The notes: generated from the letters alone by a model not told the origin. A stretch of DNA of 64,000 bases from Flavobacteriales bacterium (GCA_016721825.1 JADKHI010000002.1:124001-188000), one strand, 5' to 3'; counted from the stretch's first letter, positions 55,301 to 61,989 are shown. Numbers and translations: made by a program.

Positions 55301-55642
55301 CCTGCGGCCGCTCCGGCACGCCAGGTGGAGACCGTCAAAGGCCTGTTCTTCACCGTACAGGTGGGTGTGTACAGCAAGCCCACCGCGCTGGACAAGCTCT
55401 TCAACATCACCCCGCTGAACAGCGAACGCACCGAGACCAACAAGATCCGTTACACCACGGGTGTGTTCCTGGACATGGACAAGGTGCGCCTGCGGAAGGA
55501 TGAAGCCGTGTCGCTGGGGGTGAAGGATGCCTTCATCACCGCCTACCTGAACGGCAAGCGCATTCCCATGCGTGATGCCCGGGCGTTGCTGCAGAAGTTC
55601 GGTCCAAGTGTGTTGGCCGACCCCACGATCGCCACGCACTGA
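49343..55642 (+). CDS. Giant PorE-like envelope protein: TPR, PD40, coiled coil, two SPOR domains
   Basis: A 2099-residue protein from ATG 49343, where a signal peptide begins (NRFTGILFALAVPLLGLAQ); ATG 49295 overlaps plsY and would add 16 residues. The order of parts is TPR-like repeats (about 25-150), and PD40 beta-propeller motifs (about 190-350, with the F-L-A-P-D-G-K-S-F-Y-F-S-S-K-G-H-N-S-M-G-G-Y-D motif). Next is a carboxypeptidase-regulatory-like domain (about 360-430), then some 1400 residues of charged, E/Q/A-rich coiled coil and low-complexity linkers. Two SPOR domains close the protein (about 1836-1915, VVYKVQIGAFKND; 2001-2085, LFFTVQVGVYSKP). SPOR domains bind glycan strands lacking stem peptides. 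T9SS PorE proteins share the first three parts but end in OmpA. Confidence 0.85.
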   Translation: MNRFTGILFALAVPLLGLAQGGDQQVRAKADGLFAEGRFAEAYPLYSQLVSLDPADRDLNYRFGACTLYGGDDKEKAIGHLKYACEVPATPPLAWFFLGRSYHLAYRFKEALAAYEHYKGTADKKVLLQYPVDVLEQQCRNGQHLLSNLKDIAVRNKLEVDANEFFRFYDLSSIGGRIVVTPDELRTSLDKKSKDRSLIYLPDRGGAIYFSSLGKDGRTGRDIYRSELLPTGQFAEPMKLAGYVNTDQDEDYPFLAPDGKSFYFSSKGHNSMGGYDVFRSSYDKGLDVFGAPENMDFAVNTPDDDIFYLVDPEGKEACFASGRSSHQGMLHVYRVSTTQVPINITVLKGTFASLLDAADRKAHIVVEDALTREKVSDVRTDLNGNYVLSLPRSGRYKFVVEAGPTGRTHVGYVEVPRSDAPRAYRQEMSLVDQAAQEKLMIRNYFEEPLGEDLMALALEEIKRRARLDVTANEVVAQQPAVETPSDVVTAAGFTGDVTKEQAVKLAAADAQELTKKAEALNEMSTEAYSMALDNAVESELLTQQANELVAQAEATTDEARKNELMIEAASKRQRAREANMRAHAAWTAGKDLGAERSTTEQAAATATKLSTELSASVQANNDARTLTSLKELKTRLDVKNGPEGALDATERTRRAAMELDKEAAKAVQQTLAKSEEESELVGRINRLKRDQESTGGKAKKEEIGREITQLQEQLGYLHEEVNTAVARSRAAEKQANVAKGQAQLTRYLVERTDAAPVNTLDQAGLSALEQKIGGNDARIQSIAVDERFDALIATETEEAQRSVFDWQLQDTGAALASDRQITQVAPRDASAGAERMAGTTVSAQSSTTTQGDLRQGVVSDVPVSNDGVNGEQNAAVPTTAQQGAGSIGAETQRPAADQEHQLAGVVTPTVEQTAAQLAVAEGTIDQVSNSPTTNTADRSSGTERPASTTTAVLASTDRPANDQVPARTEEELVSVRGVGQLPGGDSLSGGGEEIAPDTVPDRNFIEVNDLAELKQLRDAERNKVRRDSLDQRIALLEEQIRDERAAEATLAPVMEAPEEEVVGEAKVFVPTIPSTDLANVLFPDFVGDRERIANSTLAPEEKALSLHGLELMLADSAEAETARQLAVIEADPSKADDVLPRVERLRQLKEEHIKEADRILESSQQQYAAQETRAMEQIAQEQVDDKTVADRPATAPISTTSHVDRYVSVQPDEFIYESVVEHRSPKVGEAVQLKDRDLERMVDLGDRIDSMETLLETMPRGKEWDKVRRNADQLIDDEVILRTEMGQRMAYISKEEYKAGQDSLKEVATAVAGKGVAPSEPLVLMSRELEQEAKAHFDKAVELRRTADRSEDIVQRDDLYRKAYQEELEALRGLDKAITVNAFMLSDDHKRGETLSYAEVEQRMFGGEETTEGASQQLAQVPTAPIESNVRTLPMEPEVTTDPGVHTDSSTTATVQQAVRSADQAPADLSLYKQYMTTDQSSMAGGNVTAEDVSALALGTKQAKLESQRLEQRSVEVGDQALATRDSLSTAKKRDRERLTEEAVRLQQLSDSLHQASLAMDQRSLQLELEQRSAAEALAFKERLNKYYYLGNEEQRMVQSETDPSRYFMARTKALEQQQQAAADKVEAQGSHQLADTLLAQATMLLGTPDQPDGRVSEQRIAQAKQLNDRAVELHDRADSLSGAAARLNASADLNDRQAALLLQGMPAERSTEIMALEQRTRRTDAILAESRALIAQVDSIRAKELRERAGTGGTQDMAARTTADQPSATVVQPQVENIADAVQPMERVSPSVPDRALPQGGFRMPEVLSSDIFGFRAADAAPQPILKDQPMPEGVVYKVQIGAFKNDIPEELFRDMLPVMGETTASGVTRYTAGLFTTPEGAERAQKLVRERGYRDAFVVAYDDGRRISMAQARQSSTPLPAGGTVAQAAPVTERPAAVIQAPLTPASAVQPLDDAQVLASYPATAEDLLKQFAPPTDATAYYNDPAAAPARQVETVKGLFFTVQVGVYSKPTALDKLFNITPLNSERTETNKIRYTTGVFLDMDKVRLRKDEAVSLGVKDAFITAYLNGKRIPMRDARALLQKFGPSVLADPTIATH

Positions 55643-55667
55643 TCGTTCGTTCGGCTTTCGGATGATC

Positions 55668-55675
55668 TACTTTTG
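55668..55675 (+). promoter_or_regulatory. -7 element of clpS
   Basis: TACTTTTG, exact TAnnTTTG match, 20 bases before the ATG at 55696 and 25 bases after the upstream stop. Confidence 0.6.
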
Positions 55676-55695
55676 GGCCACCATTCCGGTCGCCC

Positions 55696-55977
55696 ATGTC
55701 GCATCTTCTTTCGCCTGAGGAAGCCCTGTTGGACGAGGTGCTCTACGAGAGCGGCCCGTTGCGTGAGATCATTCTGCACAACGACGATGTGAACACCTTC
55801 GATCACGTCATTGAAAGCCTGATGGAGGTCTGCGGACACGACCCGATCCAGGCGGAGCAATGTGCTTGGATCGTGCATTACAAAGGCAAGTGCAGCGTGA
55901 AGCGCGGCACCTTCGACCAATTGGAACCTCGCTGCACCGCTCTCCAGGACCGCGGCCTTAGCGCTGATATAGAATGA
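55696..55977 (+). CDS. clpS: ATP-dependent Clp protease adaptor ClpS
   Basis: Binds N-degron substrates and hands them to the ClpA/ClpC-ClpP protease. The 93-residue protein carries the core REIILHNDDVNTFDHVIESLMEVCGHDPIQAEQCAWIVHYKGKCSVKRG, including the N-D-D-V/x-N-T motif and the H-Y/x-x-G-K turn that line the N-end pocket. The N-terminal extension is short. It has its own -7 element and its stop overlaps the M48 peptidase start by four bases, so the two genes are coupled. No ClpA-type gene is in the window. Confidence 0.93.
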   Translation: MSHLLSPEEALLDEVLYESGPLREIILHNDDVNTFDHVIESLMEVCGHDPIQAEQCAWIVHYKGKCSVKRGTFDQLEPRCTALQDRGLSADIE

Positions 55978-56783
55978 TCTTGGACCGATCGATGAAAGTG
56001 GCCCTGGTCGTAGGGGCCGTTATTCTCTTGCAAGCTTGCGCTAAGGTGCCCATCACGGGCCGGCGCCAGTTGAATCTGGTGAGCGAAGGGGAGATGATGG
56101 GCATGGCCCTGACCCAGTACCAGCAGTTCCTCGGAGAGAACGCGCCGCTGCCCGCCAGCGATGCGCGTGTGAAGATGGTGCGCGGTATCGGTGAGCGTTT
56201 GGCCGCAGCCGCGACGAAGTACTTGAACGAGAACAAGGCAGGTGATCGTATCGCCGGCTTCCAGTGGGAGTTCAACGTGGTGAACGACAACACCGTCAAT
56301 GCCTGGTGCATGCCCGGCGGCAAGGTGGTGGTGTACACCGGCATACTTCCCGTTACCCAGGATGAAGCGGGTCTTGCCGTGGTGATGGGGCACGAGATCG
56401 CCCACGCCATTGCACGCCATGGAAATGAACGCATGAGCCAAGGCATGGCCGTTCAAGGAGCGGGAATGACCTTGGAGGTGCTTGCAGCCCAGAAACCGGG
56501 GTATGCCAGCGACCTGTTCATGCAGTCCTATGGCATCGGTTCCCAGCTGGGAATGCTAGCTTACAGCCGCAAGCACGAGAGCGAAGCCGACAAGATGGGC
56601 TTGGTGTTCATGGCCATGGCCGGTTATGACCCGCAGGTGGCGCCGAAGTTCTGGGAGCGCATGAGCGCCCAAGGCGGCGGCGCCGCACCACCCGAGCTGC
56701 TCAGCACGCACCCTAGCGACGCGACGCGGATCCATGACCTTGAGGCGTACATGCCAGAGGCTCTGAAGTATTACAAGCCATAG
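55974..56783 (+). CDS. M48 family zinc metallopeptidase, lipoprotein
   Basis: A 269-residue protein from ATG 55974 (ATG 55992 is the other option, giving 263 residues). It has a lipoprotein signal ending VGAVILLQAC. The peptidase M48 domain has zinc motif HEIAH at residues 140-144 and a third ligand Glu202 in KHESEADKMGLVFMAMAGYDP, followed by a HPSDATRIHDL closing motif. This matches the LoiP/YcaL and BepA-type periplasmic peptidases that help quality control of outer-membrane proteins. It is coupled to clpS, so protein turnover genes sit together. Confidence 0.9.
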   Translation: MILDRSMKVALVVGAVILLQACAKVPITGRRQLNLVSEGEMMGMALTQYQQFLGENAPLPASDARVKMVRGIGERLAAAATKYLNENKAGDRIAGFQWEFNVVNDNTVNAWCMPGGKVVVYTGILPVTQDEAGLAVVMGHEIAHAIARHGNERMSQGMAVQGAGMTLEVLAAQKPGYASDLFMQSYGIGSQLGMLAYSRKHESEADKMGLVFMAMAGYDPQVAPKFWERMSAQGGGAAPPELLSTHPSDATRIHDLEAYMPEALKYYKP

Positions 56784-56810
56784 TCACTTCCGTCGCCCAA
56801 CTTTACGCCC

Positions 56811-57554
56811 ATGTCCACGTGGCGTGATGTCGGCAACACGGTGCTTATGCTTCTGCGATGGGCATTTGGCTTGATGAAGCCCGTGTTCCGGGCCTTCCTG
56901 CTTTTCAGTGGCGGCTTGCTGCTGATCATGGTCGCACTGGCTTGCACCCGGCTGCCTTTCGACGCGCATCGTGCGCTGGGCCTTTGGGGTGAATGCACGA
57001 AGGCCCCGAAGGCCATCGTGGTGTTGGGCGGAAGTGGCATGCCCTCGGGACCAGAGCTCTTGCGGCTTCAGCATGCGGCGGCCCTGGCGCAGGTCATCGC
57101 AGATGCACCTGTGATGGTCGTACACCCACCGGATACCGGAGTAATGCGCCTGATGATCGCTGAACTGATGCTGAGGGGAGTGCCCCGTGGACGCATCCAT
57201 CCCTTGTTGCACGGAGCGAACACGCGCGAGCAGGCCCTGGCCGTCCGTACTGCTTTCCCTGGCTTGGCCGGATCTTCGGTTGCCCTGGTCACCGCTCCTG
57301 AGAACATGTACCGCAGTGTCCGCACCTTCAGGAAGGTCGGTTTTAGCGCTGTTTGTGGCGAACCTGCTTGGGACAACCCCATGTTCATCGACCTGGACTA
57401 TGCGCACCGTCGGATCGGGGGGAAGGTTTGGGTGCCGGATGTAAGCCAGGACACAGGAATGCGCTACACCTTCTGGAACTACCTGAAGCTGGAGATCACC
57501 TGCCTGCGGGAATACGCTGCCATTGCCTATTACTGGCTCAACGATTGGATCTGA
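56811..57554 (+). CDS. YdcF/SanA-like DUF218 protein
   Basis: A 247-residue protein with an N-terminal membrane anchor (FRAFLLFSGGLLLIMVALACTRL) and a DUF218 domain: KAIVVLGGSGMPSGPELLRLQHAAALAQV, then a strand-helix pattern, then NTREQALAVRTAF, and SSVALVTAPENMYRSVRTFRKVGF. The asparagine-threonine-R-E-x-A motif is typical of this family, which in E. coli binds S-adenosylmethionine (YdcF) or influences envelope permeability (SanA). The C-terminal 60 residues (FWNYLKLEITCLREYAAIAYYWLNDWI) form an aromatic helix. It lies 27 bases after the M48 gene in the same direction. Confidence 0.85.
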   Translation: MSTWRDVGNTVLMLLRWAFGLMKPVFRAFLLFSGGLLLIMVALACTRLPFDAHRALGLWGECTKAPKAIVVLGGSGMPSGPELLRLQHAAALAQVIADAPVMVVHPPDTGVMRLMIAELMLRGVPRGRIHPLLHGANTREQALAVRTAFPGLAGSSVALVTAPENMYRSVRTFRKVGFSAVCGEPAWDNPMFIDLDYAHRRIGGKVWVPDVSQDTGMRYTFWNYLKLEITCLREYAAIAYYWLNDWI

Positions 57555-57588
57555 GCTGACAGTTGCATCGCATTTTGAGAAGGATGTC

Positions 57589-57596
57589 TATATTCG
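57589..57596 (+). promoter_or_regulatory. -7 element of tRNA-Arg
   Basis: TATATTCG, one mismatch from TAnnTTTG, ends 12 bases before the mature tRNA 5' end. A GTTG at 57562-57565, 23 bases upstream, may be the -33 box. Confidence 0.5.
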
Positions 57597-57608
57597 CAGC
57601 CGCTTTTC

Positions 57609-57682
57609 GCACTCGTAGCTCAATTGGATAGAGCACCTGACTACGGATCAGGAGGTTTGGGGTTCGACTCCCTACGAGTGCA
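57609..57682 (+). tRNA. tRNA-Arg (anticodon ACG)
   Basis: A 74-base cloverleaf. The acceptor stem GCACTCG pairs with CGAGTGC, the D arm is GCTC...GAGC, the anticodon stem is CCTGA/TCAGG with loop CTACGGA (anticodon ACG), and the T arm has loop TTCGACT. The discriminator base is A and the CCA end is not encoded. It reads CGN arginine codons after A34-to-inosine editing. A hairpin terminator follows at once. Confidence 0.97.
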
Positions 57683-57689
57683 CGAACGA

Positions 57690-57720
57690 TGAAGGCGCCC
57701 CTGAGGCGCCTTCATTCATT
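57690..57720 (+). terminator. Intrinsic terminator after tRNA-Arg
   Basis: A perfect 9-bp stem GAAGGCGCC / GGCGCCTTC (57691-57713) with loop CCTGA, then ATTCATTTC. An ATG within the stem (57689) is therefore unlikely to be a start codon. Confidence 0.8.
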
Positions 57721-57754
57721 TCGGACCTTGCTGGCCCGATACCTTGGCGGTCCG

Positions 57755-59155
57755 ATGACCTCGCTGATCGCCCGATCCCAACGCTGGTGGCTTGTGCTGC
57801 TACTGCCGGTGGCATCGATCATCCTCCTTTCCATGGGCTGGGGCTTCCGGGGCCTTTACAACCAGGACGCGCACGCCTACCTCCGTCTGGCCAATGAACT
57901 GACCATTTGGTGGAAGGGGGGAGACCCTCCCGGTCCGGCCTTTTGGCCATTGGGCTTTCCGGCCGCGGGTGCAATACTCTCTTTTCTGACAGGGAGCACC
58001 TTGCTCGGCCTCAGGCTGGTAGTCGTGTTCTCGTGGATAATGGCTGTGCTGGCGTTCCGGCGCATACTGCTGGACAGTGGGGCTGATCGGAAGAGGGCCT
58101 CGCTCTACGCAGTGCTTACCATCGGCACGTCGCCTTTTCTGCTTCGCCACAGCGTGGTGGTGATGAGCGATGTGCCGGCCATTGCCTTCGCGCTCTGGAG
58201 CCTGCGGTTCGGCGTGCGCTCCGCCGATGCCCGTGACACCTTGGTGTGCATTATTCTTGCTGCTTTTGCTGCGATGGTGCGGTTGCCCATGCTCGTTTGG
58301 GCGGCACCCGTGCTGGTGTTCTCATGCTGGAGGACGTTTCCGGGAAGCCCTGTCGTGCAGCGCTTGCTGCTGTTGGCCACGGTGCTTGCTTGCGCTTGCT
58401 TGGTCAAGGTCGTTGTTGCCGGCGCCCTGACCCACCCGCTGGGACTGCAGTTGCATCCCGCTAACCTCTTCCGCCGCGCCTTCGATACTGTGGATGGCCA
58501 CCACCACTTCCTTGTGCCCAACGCGCTGTATGTGCTGAAGCCGTTCTGGCACCCCGGTTTCCTGCTCCTGGCGCCGCTGTTCTGGCCTTTCCTGCGCACG
58601 GTTGATCTGCGTTCAAGGGTGGCCTCGATCAGCCTTGCGACGGCTGGCGTCTACCTGCTTTTCCTTGGCATGCTACCGGATCAGAACGATCGGCTCTGCC
58701 TTCCCGCCATGCCTTGCGCGGCCTTGCTGTTGTGGCCTGCATTCGACCGGCTCATGGTCCGTTACGGTGGTCGTGGCCTCTGGCGGATGGCCATACCCTT
58801 GGTCGTGGTGGTGCAACTGGTCCTCTTCGCCCGCGCCGTCGCACCCTTCGTTCAACAGGACCGATACCAGCGTGAGCTGGCGGAATGGGTGAAAGGGGAA
58901 GGAGCTTCCACCGTGTACACTTTCGGCGTGGACCAGGCCATGCACAGCTACGGATCCACTGGTCATACGATCGATCTCTGGCAGAACGAGGTGGGGCACT
59001 TCGAGCCCGGGGCCTTGGTGCTCTTCAACCCCACAGCGAATGCTGAGCAATGGAAGGGTCGCGCGCCGATGCTGAACTGGCAACGGGCAGTGGAGCAAGG
59101 CGCTGATACGGTCGGAGCTCGGCCTGATGGCTGGGTTTTGCTGCGGATCCGCTGA
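57755..59155 (+). CDS. GT-C type integral membrane protein
   Basis: A 466-residue protein from ATG 57755 with about ten membrane helices. The first loop has GFRGLYNQDAHAYLRLANEL, where the Asp resembles the catalytic D of GT39/PMT-like sugar transferases. It is followed by WPLGFPAAGAIL, RHSVVVMSDVPAIAFALWSL (a second acidic motif) and a soluble C-terminal tail with VYTFGVDQAMHSYGSTGHTIDLWQ. It is probably a lipid-linked-sugar glycosyltransferase of unknown specificity. An upstream in-frame ATG (57689) lies in the tRNA terminator and is rejected. Its stop is directly next to the convergent gene's stop. Confidence 0.75.
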   Translation: MTSLIARSQRWWLVLLLPVASIILLSMGWGFRGLYNQDAHAYLRLANELTIWWKGGDPPGPAFWPLGFPAAGAILSFLTGSTLLGLRLVVVFSWIMAVLAFRRILLDSGADRKRASLYAVLTIGTSPFLLRHSVVVMSDVPAIAFALWSLRFGVRSADARDTLVCIILAAFAAMVRLPMLVWAAPVLVFSCWRTFPGSPVVQRLLLLATVLACACLVKVVVAGALTHPLGLQLHPANLFRRAFDTVDGHHHFLVPNALYVLKPFWHPGFLLLAPLFWPFLRTVDLRSRVASISLATAGVYLLFLGMLPDQNDRLCLPAMPCAALLLWPAFDRLMVRYGGRGLWRMAIPLVVVVQLVLFARAVAPFVQQDRYQRELAEWVKGEGASTVYTFGVDQAMHSYGSTGHTIDLWQNEVGHFEPGALVLFNPTANAEQWKGRAPMLNWQRAVEQGADTVGARPDGWVLLRIR

Positions 59156-59767
59156 TCAGCTCCAGACCACCTCCGTCGGGGGCTTTTTCAAGCGGCTCCA
59201 GATGAACCAGCCGAATGCTGCCGCGATCAACAGGCCGACCGCGATCGTGCCCATGGGACCGAGGATCTCAGCGACGCCCCACAACAACGCCTTGAACCAG
59301 GCCTTGCGGCCATGGATGTCCATGTCCTCGCCACGCTCCAGTTGCTTGGCGATACCATAGGTGATGCCCGTCATCGCCAGCGTCGCCACCAGACCGATCA
59401 CGCCGTTGCCAATGGCCTTCCACGTACCTGCGGAACGTTCGCTCTGCTTCATGCCGCGCACTCCGGCCACATGTTCGGTAAGTCGCTGTGCATCTTGTTC
59501 GGCGTCGAATTCCGCGCTGAACTTCTGCACCTTGCCTTTCTCATCGTACCACTCGAAGTGCACGGTCTCGTCGCCTGCGAGCAAGGACATCTGTGTGATA
59601 CCGGCGATCGGTATCTTCTTGAGGCTCTCCAGCAACCCTTTCTTCTCGATGGAATTGAAGAAGGTGCCGGGGGAATCGTGGCCTTTGCTGCTGATGTACA
59701 CATGGCCATTGGCCATCATCAGCGACTTCCAATTCTTCTCGTCGAGCCGGAATACGAGGTTCTCCAT
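59156..59767 (-). CDS. Two-helix membrane protein, unknown function
   Basis: A 203-residue protein from ATG 59767. The first 125 residues are a soluble, strand-rich domain (ENLVFRLDEKNWKSLMMANGHVYISSKGHD, FFNSIEKKGLLESLKKIPIAGITQMSLLAGDETVHFEWYDEKGKVQKFSAEF). This may be PH-like because it relates a short peptide of strands to a closing helix. Two membrane helices follow (GNGVIGLVATLAMTGITYGIA and GPMGTIAVGLLIAAAFGWFIW). I cannot name a family. It lies 13 bases after the CBU_0592-like gene and should share its transcript. Confidence 0.7.
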   Translation of the reverse strand: MENLVFRLDEKNWKSLMMANGHVYISSKGHDSPGTFFNSIEKKGLLESLKKIPIAGITQMSLLAGDETVHFEWYDEKGKVQKFSAEFDAEQDAQRLTEHVAGVRGMKQSERSAGTWKAIGNGVIGLVATLAMTGITYGIAKQLERGEDMDIHGRKAWFKALLWGVAEILGPMGTIAVGLLIAAAFGWFIWSRLKKPPTEVVWS

Positions 59768-59780
59768 GATGCGAAGATGA

Positions 59781-60023
59781 TCAAGCGGCTGGTTTGCGCA
59801 CCAGGGCGCGGTACAAGTTGGGCAGGGTGAACACGCACCAGGCGCATTCCAGGATGATGAAGCCCCATTGCATGGCGCGGATGGCATCATAGGCCAGCAG
59901 CATGGCGCCCAGCAGGTTCAACAGCAGGTAGGGAACCGAATCTCCCTTGATGCGGTTGGTCTGGAAGAGCGCGTAGCCGATGAGCAGCAGGCCCGCACCG
60001 ATGAGTTGGGGAAGTTGGTCCAT
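59781..60023 (-). CDS. CBU_0592-like small membrane protein
   Basis: An 80-residue protein with three helices: LPQLIGAGLLLIGYALFQTNRIKGDS, then PYLLLNLLGAMLLAYDAIRAMQWGFIILECAWCVFTL. The N-R-I-K-G-D-S turn and the L-N-L-x-G-A/S...W...E-x-x-W pattern are typical of the CBU_0592 domain family, which has no known function. A -7 element ends four bases upstream of the ATG at 60023. It is divergent from ychF. Confidence 0.82.
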   Translation of the reverse strand: MDQLPQLIGAGLLLIGYALFQTNRIKGDSVPYLLLNLLGAMLLAYDAIRAMQWGFIILECAWCVFTLPNLYRALVRKPAA

Positions 60024-60027
60024 GCCG

Positions 60028-60035
60028 CCAAAGTA
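60028..60035 (-). promoter_or_regulatory. -7 element directly upstream of CBU_0592-like gene
   Basis: TACTTTGG on the minus strand (60035-60028), one mismatch from TAnnTTTG, ends four bases before the ATG at 60023. Confidence 0.5.
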
Positions 60036-60054
60036 ACCACCGGCCCTCAGGACC

Positions 60055-60062
60055 TATCTTCG
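60055..60062 (+). promoter_or_regulatory. -7 element of ychF
   Basis: TATCTTCG, one mismatch from TAnnTTTG, ends 19 bases before the ATG at 60082 and faces the divergent element at 60028-60035. Confidence 0.48.
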
Positions 60063-60081
60063 CGCGCTTTTTCAAGAGACC

Positions 60082-61179
60082 ATGGCACTGAAATGCGGTA
60101 TTGTCGGCCTGCCCAACGTGGGCAAGAGCACCTTGTTCAACTGCCTCAGCAATGCGAAGGCCCAGGCGGCGAATTTTCCGTTCTGCACCATTGAGCCGAA
60201 CGTGGGCACCATCACTGTGCCCGACAGCCGCCTGAACAAGCTGGCCGAACTGGTGAAGCCCCAGCGCATCCTGCCCACCACGGTGGAGATCGTGGACATC
60301 GCCGGCCTGGTGAAGGGAGCCAGCAAGGGCGAAGGCCTCGGCAACCAGTTCCTCGGCAACATCCGCGAGTGCGACGCCATCCTGCACGTGCTGCGCTGCT
60401 TCGACGATCCCAACGTGATCCACGTGGATGGCAATGTGGATCCTGTGCGCGACAAGGAAGTGATCGATATTGAGCTGCAACTGAAGGATCTGGAGACGGT
60501 GGAGGCGCGTTTGAAGAAGGTCGAGAAGCAGGCTTCCATCGGCGACAAGGAGGCCAAGCGCCGCTTCGATCTGCTGACACGCATCCGCGAAGCGCTTCTG
60601 AAAGGCATCAGCGCCCGCGCGGTCATCACCGGTAGCGACGACCCTGCGCTCGTGAACGAGTTCCAGCTGCTCACCAGCAAGCCCGTGATGTACGTGTGCA
60701 ACGTGGACGAGAAGAGCGCGACCACCGGTAACGCTTACGTTGAGAAAGTGAAGGCCGCCGTGGCCGATGAGAACGCGGAGGTCATCTTCGTCACCGCCGC
60801 CATCGAGGCCGAGATCGCCAGCCTGGAGACACCCGAGGAACGCGAGATGTTCCTCAGCGACATGGGCCTCAATGAGCCCGGTGTGAACAAGCTGATCCAC
60901 GCGGCCTACCACCTGCTGAAGCTGCAGACCTACTTCACCGCAGGGGTGCAAGAGGTGCGTGCCTGGACCATCCACCAGGGCGATACCGGACCGAAGGCCG
61001 CTGGCGTGATCCACAGCGACTTCGAGAAAGGCTACATCCGCGCCGAAGTGATGAGCTACGCCGACTTCACCACACTGGGCAGTGAGGCCGCTTGCCGTGC
61101 CGCCGGAAAGCTGCGCGTGGAAGGCAAGGAGTACGTGGTGCGCGACGGGGACGTCATGCACTTCCTCTTCAACGTTTAG
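60082..61179 (+). CDS. ychF: Redox-regulated ATPase YchF (OLA1 family)
   Basis: A universally conserved Obg-family protein that prefers ATP to GTP and associates with ribosomes. The 365 residues match the family. The P-loop GLPNVGKST is at residues 8-16 and is followed by NFPFCTIEPNVGTI, VDIAGLVKGASKGEGLGNQFLGNIRECDAILHVLRCF, and VMYVCNVDEKS, where the base-recognition motif is NVDE rather than NKxD. The C-terminal TGS-like domain (TYFTAGVQEVRAWTIHQGDTGPKAAGVIHSDFEKGYIRAEVMSYADF) closes with YVVRDGDVMHFLFNV. Confidence 0.97.
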   Translation: MALKCGIVGLPNVGKSTLFNCLSNAKAQAANFPFCTIEPNVGTITVPDSRLNKLAELVKPQRILPTTVEIVDIAGLVKGASKGEGLGNQFLGNIRECDAILHVLRCFDDPNVIHVDGNVDPVRDKEVIDIELQLKDLETVEARLKKVEKQASIGDKEAKRRFDLLTRIREALLKGISARAVITGSDDPALVNEFQLLTSKPVMYVCNVDEKSATTGNAYVEKVKAAVADENAEVIFVTAAIEAEIASLETPEEREMFLSDMGLNEPGVNKLIHAAYHLLKLQTYFTAGVQEVRAWTIHQGDTGPKAAGVIHSDFEKGYIRAEVMSYADFTTLGSEAACRAAGKLRVEGKEYVVRDGDVMHFLFNV

Positions 61180-61227
61180 ACCTTCACGCAAGGATCGGCG
61201 GCTGGCTGCGTTCGCAGAGCAGCTTCG

Positions 61228-61962
61228 ATGAGGTCCTTGTTCCTGACGTGCTCACTGGTGATCGGACCGGTCCTCGGGACCGTGGTGTGCCGTGCACAGC
61301 AGGCTCCGTGGGTGTTCCAACTGAAGGCTGGCCCCCAGTTCGTTCGGCTTTCCGATCCGCTCGGCCCGAACAATGGCCCCTTCACCGGAAGACCTGTGGA
61401 AGGTGTTGGCTACCTGTTCGGTGGTGGGTTGGAACGGCAGCGCGGTCGTGTCTTCGGCTGGCGCGCCGAACTCCTTTGCTCAGTTCGCAACACGGGCTAC
61501 GAATTCGATGAGGGGTCCGCGAAGTACAAGGGATACGATACCGGCGATGCCTTGGAGCGAGGTCGCCGGACCACACGTACCACGAGTGTTGAAGTGCCGC
61601 TGCTGCTGACGGTGCGTAAATGGTCCGGGCTGCGCTTGGATCTAGGTCCAGCGTTGTCGTACTTGGTGCAAGCCCGTCATCGCACCACCGGTGATCGGGC
61701 AACGAATGGGGAGGAACTGGCCTTCGATGAGGTGAGTACGTGTACCAGCCAGCTGAAGCGCTTGGAATGGGCGGTGGTCGTCGGGGCGGAGGTGGAGAGC
61801 GGTAGTGGTCTTTCCATGGGCATTCGGTATTGGGGCGGGCTCACGGACCTGGACAATGCCATGGGCACAGCGCCCAGCTACACGGCCATGTGGCAGCTCA
61901 CTGTTGGGCTGCTCTTGGGCAACGGATCGTCACAGGTCGGCCCGTCGGTGGTGCATCCGTAG
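61228..61962 (+). CDS. Outer-membrane beta-barrel protein (PorT-like candidate)
   Basis: A 244-residue protein with signal peptide (RSLFLTCSLVIGPVLGTVVCRAQ). The mature part alternates hydrophobic and polar residues in about eight strands, for example VFQLKAGPQFVRLSD, VGYLFGGGLERQRGRVFGWRAELLCSVRNTGYEF, SVEVPLLLTVRKWSGLRLDLGPALSYLVQARH and LEWAVVVGAEVESGSGLSMGIRYWGGLTDL. This is the layout of small barrels of the PorT/OMP_b-brl class. It lies 48 bases after ychF in the same direction. The exact role is unknown. Confidence 0.72.
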   Translation: MRSLFLTCSLVIGPVLGTVVCRAQQAPWVFQLKAGPQFVRLSDPLGPNNGPFTGRPVEGVGYLFGGGLERQRGRVFGWRAELLCSVRNTGYEFDEGSAKYKGYDTGDALERGRRTTRTTSVEVPLLLTVRKWSGLRLDLGPALSYLVQARHRTTGDRATNGEELAFDEVSTCTSQLKRLEWAVVVGAEVESGSGLSMGIRYWGGLTDLDNAMGTAPSYTAMWQLTVGLLLGNGSSQVGPSVVHP

Positions 61963-61981
61963 CGGCGCTGCTCCGGTCGGT

Positions 61982-61989
61982 TACTTTTG
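61982..61989 (+). promoter_or_regulatory. -7 element of the M3 peptidase gene
   Basis: TACTTTTG, exact TAnnTTTG match, ends 20 bases before the ATG at 62010. Confidence 0.6.

Noticed and set aside
57689..57754. Upstream start for the membrane protein after the tRNA
   Set aside because: The ATG at 57689 is part of the tRNA terminator stem, and the added residues are not membrane-protein-like; ATG 57755 is preferred.
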